Assembly (NCBI GenBank): GCA_004151065.3
Contig: NWUY0304069350.1
Span: 1 to 20,566 of the forward strand
Direction of reading: 5' to 3'
Length of the DNA stretch: 20,566 nucleotides
Source of the DNA: Larix sibirica
Lineage: Eukaryota; Streptophyta; Pinopsida; Pinales; Pinaceae
Shown piece by piece: positions 11,316-20,379 of the stretch; within the stretch, counting starts at the first letter, position 1; each line of letters starts with the position of its first letter. The position numbers and the translations under genes are program-made. The notes under the pieces were generated by a model, which saw only the letters and a program-made list of their open reading frames with translations, ran no database searches and had not been told where the DNA came from.

Positions 11316-11589
11316 ATGCTATGCCTGCTATCTATTTTTCCTTGGCCCGTGTACACCAGTATTGAATCATATATTATATCGGAATAAATAAAAAGGGAAG
11401 GGGGTTACAGTTAACGATCAATGTATAATAAATAAAGAGGTTTATTACCTATATATATAACAAAACTATGGAAGAGTCATCAAGTATGAATATGTATCCA
11501 ATAAAATAAAGGAACTTCTACAAGAATAAAACTTATAAGAGAAGAATAATATAAAAGGAATCTTGTATAGGAAGGAAGCTTTAAGTAAA

Positions 11590-11965
11590 GTACATCGATA
11601 AATCTGCAATACATAGGTATGTAGCGGTAAGAATTTAGCGGGCCCCTGAATACCACGTTGGTGGGTTATTCTGTTCAATTCAATCCATGTCCCACCACTG
11701 GAATGGCTCCTTGACCACAATGGGTTGTAGCAACATCTCATCTCTCGCCAAGGGACATCCCACACGTTGACACACATCACACTTCTGTGCATACTCAGCT
11801 GCATCTGCAAACAGGGTCGACCATAAGATACCTACGCATAGTCTCCTTACCCCCGTCCTCTGCTCAAACCATCATGTGCCTCCCATGAGACTTCCTATCG
11901 TTCATGATCTAGAATGCATCTGCGTAGAATTCCATCCATCGCCAACTTATATAGCTTCCCTACAA
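11590..11965 (-). pseudogene. integrase fragment of element A
   Basis: The readable minus-strand frame begins near 11950 with a stretch typical of the region before the zinc finger (KLYKLAMDGILRRC). A run with frameshift and stops follows, then the zinc-finger half KCDVCQ, whose two cysteines are encoded at 11770-11781. The following residues (GCPLARDEMLLQP, then EPFQWWDMD) match the entry to the catalytic core. An in-frame TGA sits at 11680-11682, then NNPPTWYSGAR continues in the same frame. The D,D,E catalytic triad beyond the first part of the core is missing because similarity ends near 11590. The histidine pair of the zinc finger is not clearly preserved. Confidence 0.8.
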
Positions 11966-11992
11966 TCAATTGGTAGTTGGCGGTGCGGATGA

Positions 11993-12240
11993 CTAGTTGT
12001 CAGCATTGGTGCCAATCATATCCCTCGGCACGGATCCTATACTGAGGAACTCGACGATCTTGGCAAGGAAGTCTGGAATGGCTTCAACACGGAAGAGATC
12101 AGCATCATGGAGTTCATCAACTGGCCTTGTGGCTTCCCCATTCTGTATGCACAAAAGGTGATCTGGCTGGCCCAACATTCTGCTTACCTAGTTTGACCAC
12201 CACCTCGAATGAACTCCTGGAACAATAATAACCCGTGGAA
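11993..12240 (-). pseudogene. RNase H to integrase linker of element A
   Basis: An open stretch of 61 codons (12178 down to 11993) contains QPDHLLCIQNGEATRP and DADLFRVEAIPDF, which match the linker that joins RNase H to integrase in plant Ty3/gypsy polyproteins. Just upstream, near 12190-12220, FEVVVKLGKQNVG is readable in another frame, so at least one indel separates the pieces. The first ATG of the open stretch is a chance internal methionine, not a start. Confidence 0.75.
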
Positions 12241-12249
12241 AATTATCCC

Positions 12250-12690
12250 TTACAGGACCAGATTCTTTTCCAAGTATTTTAATGCCGAATGATCTATGAA
12301 TAACTTAAATGGGCGGCCAAGAAGATAGTGACAGAACTTTTGAAAGGAATACACCATTGCCAACCCATCCCGCTTGGTAGTCGTGTAATTGTGTTCCGCC
12401 CGCGAAAGCTTCCTACTTGCAAAGTACACCGGGTGATCCATATTACCTTCCCTTGGTTGCACCAAAACATTACACAATGCGATGCCAGAGGCATCCACAT
12501 GCACATGGAAAGTCTTTCCCCAATAAGATAACACAAGGATGGGCGCGGAGACCATGTGTTGTTTCAACTCGGTGAACCCTATGTTGCAGTTGGCCGACCA
12601 GATTAAAAAGACCCCTTTACGGAGCAAGTACTCCGTCGGCGCTATAAGCTTCACATCACCTCTGATGAACCTATGGTAATACCGGTATGA
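12250..12690 (-). pseudogene. RNase H domain of element A
   Basis: The frame is open for 134 codons from 12654 and can be read further upstream to about 12690 as YYHRFIRGDV, continuous with the end of RT after a frameshift. Motifs in order are FTELKQHMVSAPIL (27-40), FHVHVDAS with the first catalytic Asp (residue 54), NMDHPVYFASRKLS (71-84), and KRDGLAMVY (94-102). In that last motif the usual catalytic Glu is Asp at residue 96. The third acidic residue is in FIDHSALKYL (Asp 121). The domain is nearly full length. The frame closes at a stop after NLVL, and homology continues beyond it, so the stop is a lesion. Confidence 0.88.
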
Positions 12691-13575
12691 CCCAACGTGG
12701 ACTGTAGCACTGATACTGTGTCTGGTGCCAGCAAGTTTAGTATTACGGAGATCTTAGCTGGATCAACAAGCAATCCTTCTTTACACACAATGTGCCCTAG
12801 CGAAACACCAAATGGAGTACAAAAAATACACTTATTCAAATTATTTAGGAACAGTTGCAGCTTCCGACACTTATTCAACATCAACCGAAGCTTCGCAGCA
12901 TGATCCTTGAGCATGCTATATACAGTATAATCATCAACATAGACTTCCACAAACTTATGAATATAGAAAACCGCAACCACCACTTTGGAAAATACCGCAG
13001 GAGCATTCTTAAAGATGAAAGGCATTACATTATATAAGCATATGAGCCCCATTCTGTAGTGAAGGTAGTCTTATTTTTGTCTTCCTCAGCTATGTGGATC
13101 TGATGGTATCCTTAAATTTCATTGGTTAATTAATAGGCCTCATTTAATTCAACCTTATCTAAGATCTCATCACTTAAAGGCGTTGGAAAAGGGTCATGTA
13201 TACATGCCTCGTTTAATTTAATCCATTAAAATAAACATAGACGCAGATGCCACCAGTCTTTTTCTATTTTATTACAATCGGGCTGATCCATTCTGATTCC
13301 TCTACCGGAAAGATTAACCCAGCTTCCAGCATCTTATCAATTTACTATTTCACCTGTTTTTTTTAATGGGGATTCATCCTGTACGACCTTTTCATGATTG
13401 GTCAGGCATCTAGCTTTATCTCTATCTTCACCTCACCTAGCTCGCCAACCATGCCTTTACTTTTCGTAAAACTATTAAAAAAGATATCGACATACTAAAG
13501 GAGAAGAGCTACAATCTCTACGACTGTCTGCTCATCCCAGTAGTCTCTTATCACCGCAAGTTTAGGTTCTTCCAT
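12651..13575 (-). pseudogene. reverse transcriptase of element A
   Basis: The pol frame is readable from about 13575 (EEPKLAVIRDYWDEQ). It passes in-frame stops at 13495-13497 and 13402-13404, three more near 13340-13365, and one at 13264-13266. Fingers-domain motifs include KMLEAGLIFPVEESEW and, after a frameshift, HDPFPTPLSDEI and GYHQIHIAEEDK. A further frameshift near 13035 leads into an open 133-codon part (13052-12651) with NVMPF, KNAPAVF, the intact catalytic box YVDD (residues 38-41), LNKCIFC and LGHIVCKEGLLVDPAKI. At LGHTG the frame shifts into the RNase H piece. Palm motifs are much better preserved than the N-terminal part. Confidence 0.9.
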
Positions 13576-13689
13576 GGAACCAGTATTATGTTGTTGCATC
13601 CGCAGGGGTTTATTATAATACGTCTAATCACTTCACTTGTTCCCCCTTTTCTTGTACTATTCTGCACCCTTTTTTTCCTGGAACCACAG

Positions 13690-14275
13690 ATGCCAAAGCT
13701 CCTCAGCGGAGTCAATGTATGTGGGATCTACTGTGACTGCAGATGTCCATTCTGCAATAACCTTTGTATGCGTCAAATCACTGAACCAAGCGGCGTAGCC
13801 TCCCAGCAGAGATGGAACATAGCGCAGAACCTTTCCTATAGTTCCAGCCAATGGTGCATATGTTGCGTCATTTATTCCTGCAGGTACCAATTCCTTGGTA
13901 AAGGCTCTAAGATGTGCATGAATTGATGCACCCATTGATGAGTTGGAATGGCCTAAGCTTTCCACTACGCCTCACAGCCATCCACACGGTCTCAAATTGT
14001 GGCAACATGATAGAGGTGTTGGATCCGTCAGTCGTAAGCAGTACCCTTAAATCTGGTAAAAAGCATGCTTTTAGTCTTACTGCAGTATCCTCCCAATCCT
14101 GCAACTCTTCCTTATGTGTCGCCCACCATCTTGTGGGGGTTTCAGCCAGTGATAGATCTAAACAACCCGATGCTCCGGCACAACCTGTTCTTCCATTTGC
14201 ATTAAAAAACTCGCAGCATCCATTGTACCATCAAAGCATGGTGGATATTTCATCTCAATGCCTATCCACCTGCAC
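13690..14275 (-). pseudogene. gag remnant of element A
   Basis: Gag-like protein is visible in pieces. KYPPCFDGTMDAASF lies at about 14205-14250, and ETPTRWWATHKEELQDWED follows in the same frame at about 14085-14143. A QFETVWMAV piece comes next. After frameshifts, THQWVHQFMHILEPLPRNWYLQ lies at about 13876-13940, with stops just beyond it. The RWW-H-K and NWYL patterns are typical of plant Ty3/gypsy capsid. The 102-codon ORF at 13657-13965 and the 65-codon ORF at 13907-14104 cross this region, but the longer one is not in the gag frame and should not be annotated as a gene. No CCHC knuckle is visible. Confidence 0.65.
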
Positions 14276-14483
14276 CATCATCCGTCCAGAATGAAAATTC
14301 TAGCTAGAGCGCGGCATACCATCAAAAAGCGTTTTATCCCTCTGGTTCGGGCGCATACCACCGGGATCACCACCCAGCTGGGGATAGCACCACCTAGCAT
14401 TGCATTACCGATTACTGATTAAAGGGTAGGGCTAAACTAAGGGGTTGGGGGACCACCATGAATGGAGTCCGGAATGAAAACTT

Positions 14484-14511
14484 ATTCGAAGCGGATTCGA
14501 AGCACATCCGC
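14484..14511 (+). repeat. small direct repeat with hairpin
   Basis: ATTCGAAGC occurs twice in tandem around 14484-14503, separated by two bases. GCGGAT at 14491-14496 pairs exactly with ATCCGC at 14506-14511 around a 9-base loop. It superficially resembles a tRNA T-arm on the minus strand, but no acceptor, D or anticodon arm could be fitted. Confidence 0.6.
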
Positions 14512-14984
14512 CCAGCCTCTTGCGGTACCACTGCACGGGGGATTCAAACTGAACCAGCCCGCTCGACCTATCGAGTGATTGCTTTAGGTGCTCGACCACG
14601 CCCCATCGAAGCTAGCTCATTTGCGTGCTCATACCATCCCATCCCTATTATATACGTTGCATGAAGGGTTGGAGTTTATGTCCATGTCACGAGCCAAATA
14701 GTTAGGGTAAACCTACCTTGTTTAGGCCTTTAGTATTTCTTTCCCTCGACTGCTTTCACTCGACGCCACAGCTACTGTCATTCTACCGATCCATCCGATC
14801 CGCCGAGAGCTACCTTGTTCCTGTCCGAATGAAAACATTGTTGGAATTATTACGTCCGCAGGTCCGCCGCCGGGGGAGGATAGTTTCTTTTCGTGCCCTT
14901 TACGTACGCATCCACCACTTTCCCATTGTAGGTACTCACTTTTGCTCACCTACTTTGCCGGAGGACTGGCTTTACTTGCTTGCT

Positions 14985-14994
14985 GGGGGGGGGG
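14985..14994 (+). repeat. G10 homopolymer
   Basis: Ten consecutive G residues form the longest G/C run in the window. Length variation between molecules or sequencing error is likely here, and ORFs crossing it should not be trusted. Confidence 0.9.
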
Positions 14995-15989
14995 CAATGG
15001 ATAGATAATCGGGCATCCTTCCTAACTTTTTGAAAGCAGCTAGCTACTGACTTTAGACCAAAACAATAAGATCTGGGAACCAATCCAAATATAGGTGTCG
15101 CTGTGTCGCTTGGCAGAGCCTCCATCATTACCGAAGGGCTTCCCTATACTTTTTATACCTAAGAACTAGGGGCATAGTTAGATCCATATTTGAAAACTAC
15201 CATTCCCCTCCAGCAGGTACCATAGTTGTTCAGCGATAGTGCCTATAATTTTTGTTAGGTGAATCCCATCTGCAATTTATCCATAACAGATATTTCCTTT
15301 ATTTTCCTTTTGATGGTTCTGGTTCTTATTATGTTTCTGAAGTGAGAAGCGCAAGCCAAGCTAGGCTAAAATATATCTCTACATGACCCGCCTTGAACAT
15401 TGATGATGATCTTTTTTATTATTCTTTTTCCTTTTTGATCGGGGGAAATGGAGGGGGTAGTGGTTCTTTCTCTGACTGGCATGATAGAGGACTACTTCTG
15501 GGATTGGTTCTCTCGACGCAGCAAGCGTTGCGGCTAGGAGCAAGCCAAGCTGATAAGCGGTAGAGAATCATTAGTTATAGTGTGGGACCTAAAGATACTG
15601 GGATCCAATAAATAGGAATAGGACCGAGATAGCGGGGATAGCCATGAAATAAAATAAAGGGCTAAAGGGAGGCGTAGTAAAGCCCTACCAACTGGCAACT
15701 CTCTCGAATGAATCGGGTCCTTGCCCCGAACCAATATGTATAAAATGAAGATTCTAATTATGCTAATTATTGCTAATGATGGATGCAAATTGACTTGTTG
15801 TTTATTAGCTGTGCTAAGCTCAGAACTTAAGAAATTGAAAATGGAGCGATAAAGAGATCCTAAGTATAGGAAAAGACTAACTTAAGTTGATGTGGCTAAA
15901 ATCCTACCTAGCAAAGCCGCTTCGCAGAAATATACCTAGGAAGACCTAAAGCATGGGCATTCGTTATTGGAGCGCCTTTGGCCGGGTCA

Positions 15990-16860
15990 AGCAGAAGCGG
16001 TTCAATGAACTAAGAGGAATATAAAGGCAAGTTAATATTGGAGCAGTCACAACTTGATGTTTGATCTCTTAAAACGCTTCTTGCTGTGGAGCATCCTAGC
16101 TGAATATGACTTGGTCGTTATTTAGCAAATGGAATGGGTGCACGAGATGGGAAAACTACGAAATGAACTTTTTGAGCTAATTGCCATTCCCATGAAGCTT
16201 CGCAGGGCATGAGTGTTCTTCAACGATGGTCAGTTGACAATGGTTTAAATCTTCGCTGGATCAATGCTAAGTTCATCCTGGTTCATGTGGAATCCAAGAT
16301 AAAAAAGTTATGTTTGTCCAAATGTATACTTATTCAAATTCACAAGTAGCTTCTCTTCGCATAATGTTGTAAATAATTGGTCCAAGTGTTGTGTAAGTGA
16401 TCCTCCTCGGTTTTACTTCAAATCGATGTACCATCCAGGTAGGTACACAATTACAAAAGAGTATTAAGAGAAGGTTTGATAACTTCATTAATAATTATTA
16501 TGAATGTGGCAGGAGCATTAGTAAGATCGAAAGGCACGACCAGCCAATCAAACAATCCTTGGCGCGTCTTGAAGGCGATTTTATACTTTTTACTTTATAT
16601 GGATTTTGGGGAACTTTACTTCAAATCGATCTTAATAAAATATTAGGTTCCTTTAAGTTGATCTATTAGGGCATCAATGCATGACAACGGATATCAAAAT
16701 TTTATAGTGATTTGTTCAAGAATTGATAATGCATGCACATTTTCTCTATGCCGTCTTCTTAGGAACAAGAACAATAGTTGATCCACACGGCGATGATGAA
16801 CTGGGTCAATTGTGGTCCTTATCCAACAATTCCTGAATTTGCCTTCTTATTTCTTCATTA
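15990..16860 (-). pseudogene. reverse transcriptase of element B
   Basis: Motifs in minus-strand order are NEEIRRQIQELLDKD (about 16815-16860), LVPKK (near 16755-16770), AFKTRQGLFDWLVVPF leading into DLTNAPATF (16502-16580), and YLDGTSI at about 16420-16441. In the last, the second catalytic Asp of the YxDD box is Gly and a stop follows. Then come HLDQLFTTLCEEKLLVNLN (about 16335-16393), YLGFHMNQDELSIDPAKI (about 16240-16300), a RSFMGMA-like motif near 16190-16210, and VTAPILT near 16035-16050. Frames change several times. The lost Asp alone would abolish catalysis. Confidence 0.82.
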
Positions 16861-17057
16861 TAAAATAAAGAGGTCTTGCGCAAGGCGTCATTTTGCAGAA
16901 CAACCCCGCGAATCAATGGAGTGCTAAATAGCGTGGCTAGGAGGCATCCCTTTATGTTCTCCGAATCACTCAGAATATTTCGCCAATATGCTATCCAACT
17001 GCTTCTGAGCCTCTGGCTTTCCTTGTCGTTCGAGATCTGTGTGCCATGAAGCTTCAA
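16806..17057 (-). pseudogene. open stretch at the N-terminal end of element B RT
   Basis: The last third of this 83-codon open stretch is genuine RT N-terminal sequence (NEEIRRQIQELLDK, residues 67-80). The first two thirds correspond to the region between protease and RT but appear partly out of frame. The stop at its end interrupts recognisable RT, so neither end is a natural protein boundary. Confidence 0.6.
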
Positions 17058-17149
17058 CGTTACTGTGTGTATGGTTAGAGAGTTCCACTATCCCCTCTCC
17101 CCTCTTACTAAAGTCCCAAAACTAATAGAGCAAACTACCTTTAAGCTTC

Positions 17150-17500
17150 AATAAGTCTCTGTCGCTGAAACAAGTGCTAAAGGTGTTGGATCTCTTTGTG
17201 CTATGAATGAGTAAGCTTGGCCATCCTTCACAAGTTTGTACTAGTTTAGGCACTTTTGGTAGGTAGCATCAGGAACCCACAGTTAAGGGTTGCCAAAGAT
17301 AACACAACACACATTCAAAGGAACATCATCGAACCCTTCTTGGTCAATATAATAAGATGAGATAGCAAATTTGAGCTTGCACTTGTGCTAAGGTCTCAAG
17401 ATGTGCAAGTGTAGGTAGGTTATGCTTCTTCACTATCGCTTCTGAGATAAGATCTTGTTAGTTGTCGATATAAAAAACTGCGGTCAAATGTTCCTTTATC
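17150..17500 (-). pseudogene. protease-region remnant of element B
   Basis: LISEAIVKKHNLPT is encoded at about 17409-17451, matching the sequence that follows the active site of plant Ty3/gypsy aspartic proteases. The preceding residues (FYID) lie near the expected active-site position, but the D-S/T-G triad is not preserved. Downstream pieces DDVPLNVCCVIFGNP (near 17280-17325) and YKLVKDGQAYSFIAQRDPTP (near 17180-17240) match the usual linker before RT. Stops and frameshifts separate them. Confidence 0.68.
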
Positions 17501-17629
17501 TGGATCTTTACGGGGAATATCTTTTACGCTCTGTGCATCCTCTATGCACGACGACCATTATAGAAATGCCTTTGGATGCATTGTAAAGAACTGCTATGCC
17601 CTTATTTCCTTGTTTTAAGGCATTTTACG

Positions 17630-18015
17630 CTTCTAACATTCATCTTTATAATGTCCTCTGCGCTTACAGTAATTACAGAAGAACATCCTTCGTCTTCGAG
17701 GCATTCTATCCCCCCCTTAGGCGACTCGGATTTGGTCTTTTTGGTTGCGTGGTGACTGGTCTTGCTGAATTAGTTTATTTTGTGATCTTTGGCAATTAGT
17801 TTATTTTGTGATCTTTGGCAATGGTATTTTTCCTTTAATTAGGATTTTCGCTAGTAGCATTGTTATACTTTCTCCAACTGAAATTCTTTTTCAATTTAGC
17901 CTTTAAACATGCATCTTTGAGATTGTGGATATAAAATATCTCGAGCTCTTTTTGAATTGGTGTGATCCACCCACCAACAAACTCGGTTGCCAGTTTGGCT
18001 TCTTCAGCCAATCAT
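17630..18015 (-). pseudogene. gag with CCHC zinc knuckle, element B
   Basis: A C-terminal capsid-like helix region reads EEAKLATEFVGGW, TPIQKELEIFYIHNLKDACL and KAKLKK at about 17890-17995. It is followed by the nucleocapsid knuckle CNYCKRRGHYKDEC at 17636-17677, a perfect CX2CX4HX4C. A stop follows the last Cys. A 26-bp tandem duplication at 17770-17821 lies between the two parts and necessarily shifts the frame. The N-terminal capsid is not recognisable beyond about 18015. Confidence 0.78.
17770..17821. repeat. perfect 26-bp tandem duplication
   Basis: Two identical 26-bp units beginning TTAGTTTATTTTG and ending CTTTGGCAA lie at 17770-17795 and 17796-17821. The event happened inside the gag remnant of element B. 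Because both copies are still identical, it is probably younger than most other damage. Confidence 0.92.
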
Positions 18016-18019
18016 CTAG

Positions 18020-18866
18020 TCATAGGGGGCGTCTATCTCTGTCCATTGTAGGGTGCCCACCTTGGTCTTCACTTTAAGATAAGATCCCAGATTTTGCAAC
18101 GGGTTCCCTTGTGAACTACTTGTATGTATAATAGTTGAGGGACATTACTATGCGGGTAGTACCCCTCCACTTGATAATCCGTTTGTTCTAAGACATCGAA
18201 TGCATAGCGATAGCTGTAAGATGGGAGCCCATCCACACAAATGTAGAACAATATAAGTGCAGGGCTGAGAATCGAATCCCAACATCAACAAAGGATAAAT
18301 ATATGGTCTAATAAGAGCGTAATCACAACTATTGTCGTAGCAGATTAAAAAATAATACAGATCCTTAATATTTGATATTGAGGAATGAAGTTATGAACTC
18401 AGTGGTAGGAAAGCTTTAATTTGCCTTCATACCACATTTGTCTTTGTGAATGTTATCTAACCAACATTTAGAGTAAAAAGGGTTATGTGGAAACAGAAAG
18501 GCACTGGGTCTCGATCCGGGACATCCAGCTTTTCCTTTCGATCACTCTCACGAGCATAATAATATGGTTATAGGTTAACTGGTACTCGGTCTCGATCTGG
18601 ATATGGGTATTTGACTTAAGGTAAACTCGCGTTGGGGTTTTTTGTTGGATCGACTGCTTCATAAACCGATGCCTTATAACATAAGCATCCGAGCTGACAT
18701 AAGTGTAGATCAAATCTATCACTTATACCTTGTGTTCATAATGACCCTCGTGCTTGACCTCGTTAAACCCCACCTGTTGTATAATAATAATAGAGTGCGG
18801 GCTGTTCTTGCCTTCCCTACCACGCCTAGTTATCCATTACATACGAGTATTACGTCGCATCAAATC
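18020..18866. other. unassigned spacer
   Basis: No recognisable gene is present. Short ORFs of 60-83 codons on both strands overlap each other and lack family similarity. The only structure noted is a pair of related 20-mers near 18503 and 18583, and a short T-arm-like string at about 18265-18281 that does not extend to a tRNA. Confidence 0.45.
18503..18602. repeat. two diverged copies of ACTSGGTCTCGATCYGG
   Basis: ACTGGGTCTCGATCCGGGAC at about 18503-18522 and ACTCGGTCTCGATCTGGATA at about 18583-18602 share most positions at an 80-base spacing. They may be a decayed local duplication. Confidence 0.55.
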
Positions 18867-18903
18867 GCGAATCTAGTGTTATTACGTATATAAAAGAATG
18901 ACT
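18867..18903 (+). promoter_or_regulatory. CRTATATAAA repeat, copy 1 (promoter-like)
   Basis: Here GCGAATCTAG is followed by TGTTATTACGTATATAAAAG and AATGACT. CGTATATAA at 18885-18893 matches a core reported for plant mitochondrial promoters of the CRTA class. Three further copies lie at 20311, 20395 and 20538. No downstream gene is visible, so promoter activity is an inference. The element may simply be a dispersed repeat. Confidence 0.5.
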
Positions 18904-20300
18904 GGAAGAACTTAGCAATCGGCAGATCCCACCGATCGGCGAGGTAAGGATATTTCCTCGTAAGGCGTTTTCGAACGCTCATTTCTGCTTGAACTCTCAC
19001 CAATCGACATTCCAAGGGAATAGGAAAGTGGCTCAAAGTACGTGAATCAATCCATCTAACCTACAAGGAAACAAACCATCCCTTATCCGTCTCGACAACT
19101 TAACCGAATCACCATAATAAGATCTCCTGTCATCAACGGAAGACACACGCCCAAGCCCCATCGGAAATTGTCGAGTAAAACACCGGATCAGACATCGCGG
19201 ATCAAGGTAAGGCAAGGTCATCAGCGTCTCCCATGGTATCCCCGTAGCAAAAAGATAAGGCCGAATAACAATAAAAGGAGAAGGAATATCAAGATAGAAG
19301 AGATAGATGTTTACCTTGTCCCATTTTAAGAGGTTGGATCCTTAGCCGATAGGAAGGAGCAGAGAAGTGAACCCATATCTAATCAACCTGAAGACAGACA
19401 TTCATTACCTACTTTATTTCTTACATTACCATTAAACTATACCCCACCAGACATTGAGTTGTTATCGGCGGCCTTAGGTTCCGGTCGGGACAGGCACAAA
19501 TAAGTGTGGACGGTTGGACAAAATGACAACTTCTTCATATCCATCTTGTCTATACAGTTTTAGTTCCAATTAGAGCAACAACTTATAGTTCCACCTGGCT
19601 CCGTTAGCGGCAAGAAATTAGCTTTAGCACTTGAAACTAATTTGTCCATTGTAACAAAGAATATTGTAACACAGAATAAGAAATATATTAGACTAGTTTC
19701 ATAGTAGTACCTCCACATAGTTCCCCCATCATAGCCACCAGCTTGTCATAGCCCATAGCCAATAGCCCCTATCTCTGTAGTCGTCCCTAGTTGCCAACCT
19801 ATTCCCTCTCTCTGAATGTCTCTAGCCCTTCCGTTCTAGGCTTCTGGGAACGGTTTATATAGCCACTGTCTTTTTTGTATGAACTTCAAATGGTGAAGAA
19901 ACATATGTGCTTCGTTATTCCTTCCATCCAGCCCAGATAGGAACTACTGTTCCGTAGCGGTAAGTTTTGTAAGGGGTATAGGAGACCTCTCTCGTGTATG
20001 GATTTAACGGGGTGAAAGAGGTAAGGTGTTTGAATGGGTATCGTGTTTTAGGGGCCATCTCCTCTCGGCTAGTGGTGATGTGAGCCTTCCTTATAACTTA
20101 CTTTTATCGGGTCTGCGGTGAGGGGGGGAGGTTACATTTAAAGGCGGGCGTTAATGAGGTATTTCTTTTATGGGTCAAGGTGTTCATTTCATGGCCTGTA
20201 GATGGGTAAAAATGAGCATTTGAAACCACGGAATTTAGGCACCCTAATGGTTGACTCAAAGTGCTAGCTTGTGTACTCCTTTTTAGTGATCCGTAAGCGA
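18904..20300. other. unassigned right spacer
   Basis: I recognise no gene. A 62-codon minus-strand ORF at 19033-19221 is unsupported. The part from about 19720 to 19830 is rich in short AGCCCCTAT/ATAGCC words similar in style to positions 100-290, but no long identical segment was found. Confidence 0.45.
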
Positions 20301-20310
20301 TAATTACTTG

Positions 20311-20336
20311 TGTTATTACATATATAAAGAATGACT
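20311..20336 (+). promoter_or_regulatory. CRTATATAAA repeat, copy 2
   Basis: This copy reads TGTTATTACATATATAAAG then AATGACT. It differs from copy 1 by G to A in the CRTA core and by one fewer A before GAATGACT, giving near identity over about 26 bases with an otherwise unrelated neighbourhood. Confidence 0.55.
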
Positions 20337-20379
20337 CTCAGTTACAGAGTTATACCCAGTTGTACATGATGATTGTGCC

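Larger units (their letters stand above)
10160..11460. other. unassigned spacer with stem-loops
   Basis: Composition becomes more mixed again here, with homopolymer runs that are rare in the block to the left. A 60-codon plus-strand ORF at 10232-10414 has no recognisable family. A pair of similar 13-mers (AACCTCGCTCCAA and AACCTCACTTCAA) lies near 10363 and 10382. Two stem-loop regions are listed separately. Nothing else is recognisable. Confidence 0.5.
11590..14275 (-). mobile_element. degenerate Ty3/gypsy retrotransposon A
   Basis: Read on the minus strand, the order is gag, RT, RNase H, linker, integrase zinc finger and start of the integrase core, which is the Ty3/gypsy order. Domain similarity is strong, but the frame changes repeatedly and several in-frame stops are present, so it is a relic. 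The gag-to-RT distance is only about 100 bases, so the nucleocapsid and protease part appears deleted. The integrase core stops near 11590, and no LTR pair is visible at either end. Clade is not assigned. Insertion into organellar DNA from the nucleus is the likely origin. Confidence 0.88.
14300..15950. other. unassigned spacer between the two retroelements
   Basis: This is mixed-composition DNA with several overlapping ORFs of 60-96 codons on both strands (for example 14718-15008 plus and 14722-14949 minus), none with a recognisable family. Visible details are a small hairpin at 14491-14511, a G10 run at 14985-14994 and two copies of GCAAGCCAAGCT near 15350 and 15540. I see no tRNA, intron domain or known mitochondrial exon. 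Confidence 0.45.
15990..18015 (-). mobile_element. degenerate Ty3/gypsy retrotransposon B
   Basis: Minus-strand order is gag helices, CCHC zinc knuckle, protease-region linker and RT. It lies about 1.7 kb from element A in the same orientation but is a different lineage. Its RT reads WLVVPFDLTNAPATF and LGFHMNQDELSIDPAKI, where element A reads NVMPFIFKNAPAVF and LGHIVCKEGLLVDPAKI. It also keeps the gag knuckle and protease linker that A lacks. RNase H and integrase are not visible, similarity fading near 15990. Stops and indels are frequent throughout, so it is dead. No LTRs were found. Confidence 0.82.

Noticed and set aside
11466-11810. 114-codon minus-strand ORF as a protein
   Set aside because: Integrase homology lies in the neighbouring frame. 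This ORF is a shadow across an integrase pseudogene and then AT-rich spacer.
13657-13965. 102-codon minus-strand ORF as an independent gene
   Set aside because: It overlaps a gag remnant readable in another frame, and the translation itself matches nothing I recognise.
11460-14400. LTRs flanking element A
   Set aside because: No pair of direct repeats with TG...CA ends was seen on the two sides. Both ends of the element appear truncated.
14520-14600. tRNA-like segment (minus strand, GGTTCAGTTTGAATCC string)
   Set aside because: A T-arm-like string is present but no matching acceptor stem, anticodon arm or D arm could be placed.
14718-15008. 96-codon plus-strand ORF
   Set aside because: Overlapped by antisense ORFs of similar length, crosses a G10 run, and no mitochondrial or plastid gene is recognised.
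18265-18281. T-arm-like string GAGAATCGAATCCC as part of a tRNA
   Set aside because: No 7-bp acceptor stem or anticodon stem in the surrounding 80 bases on either strand.
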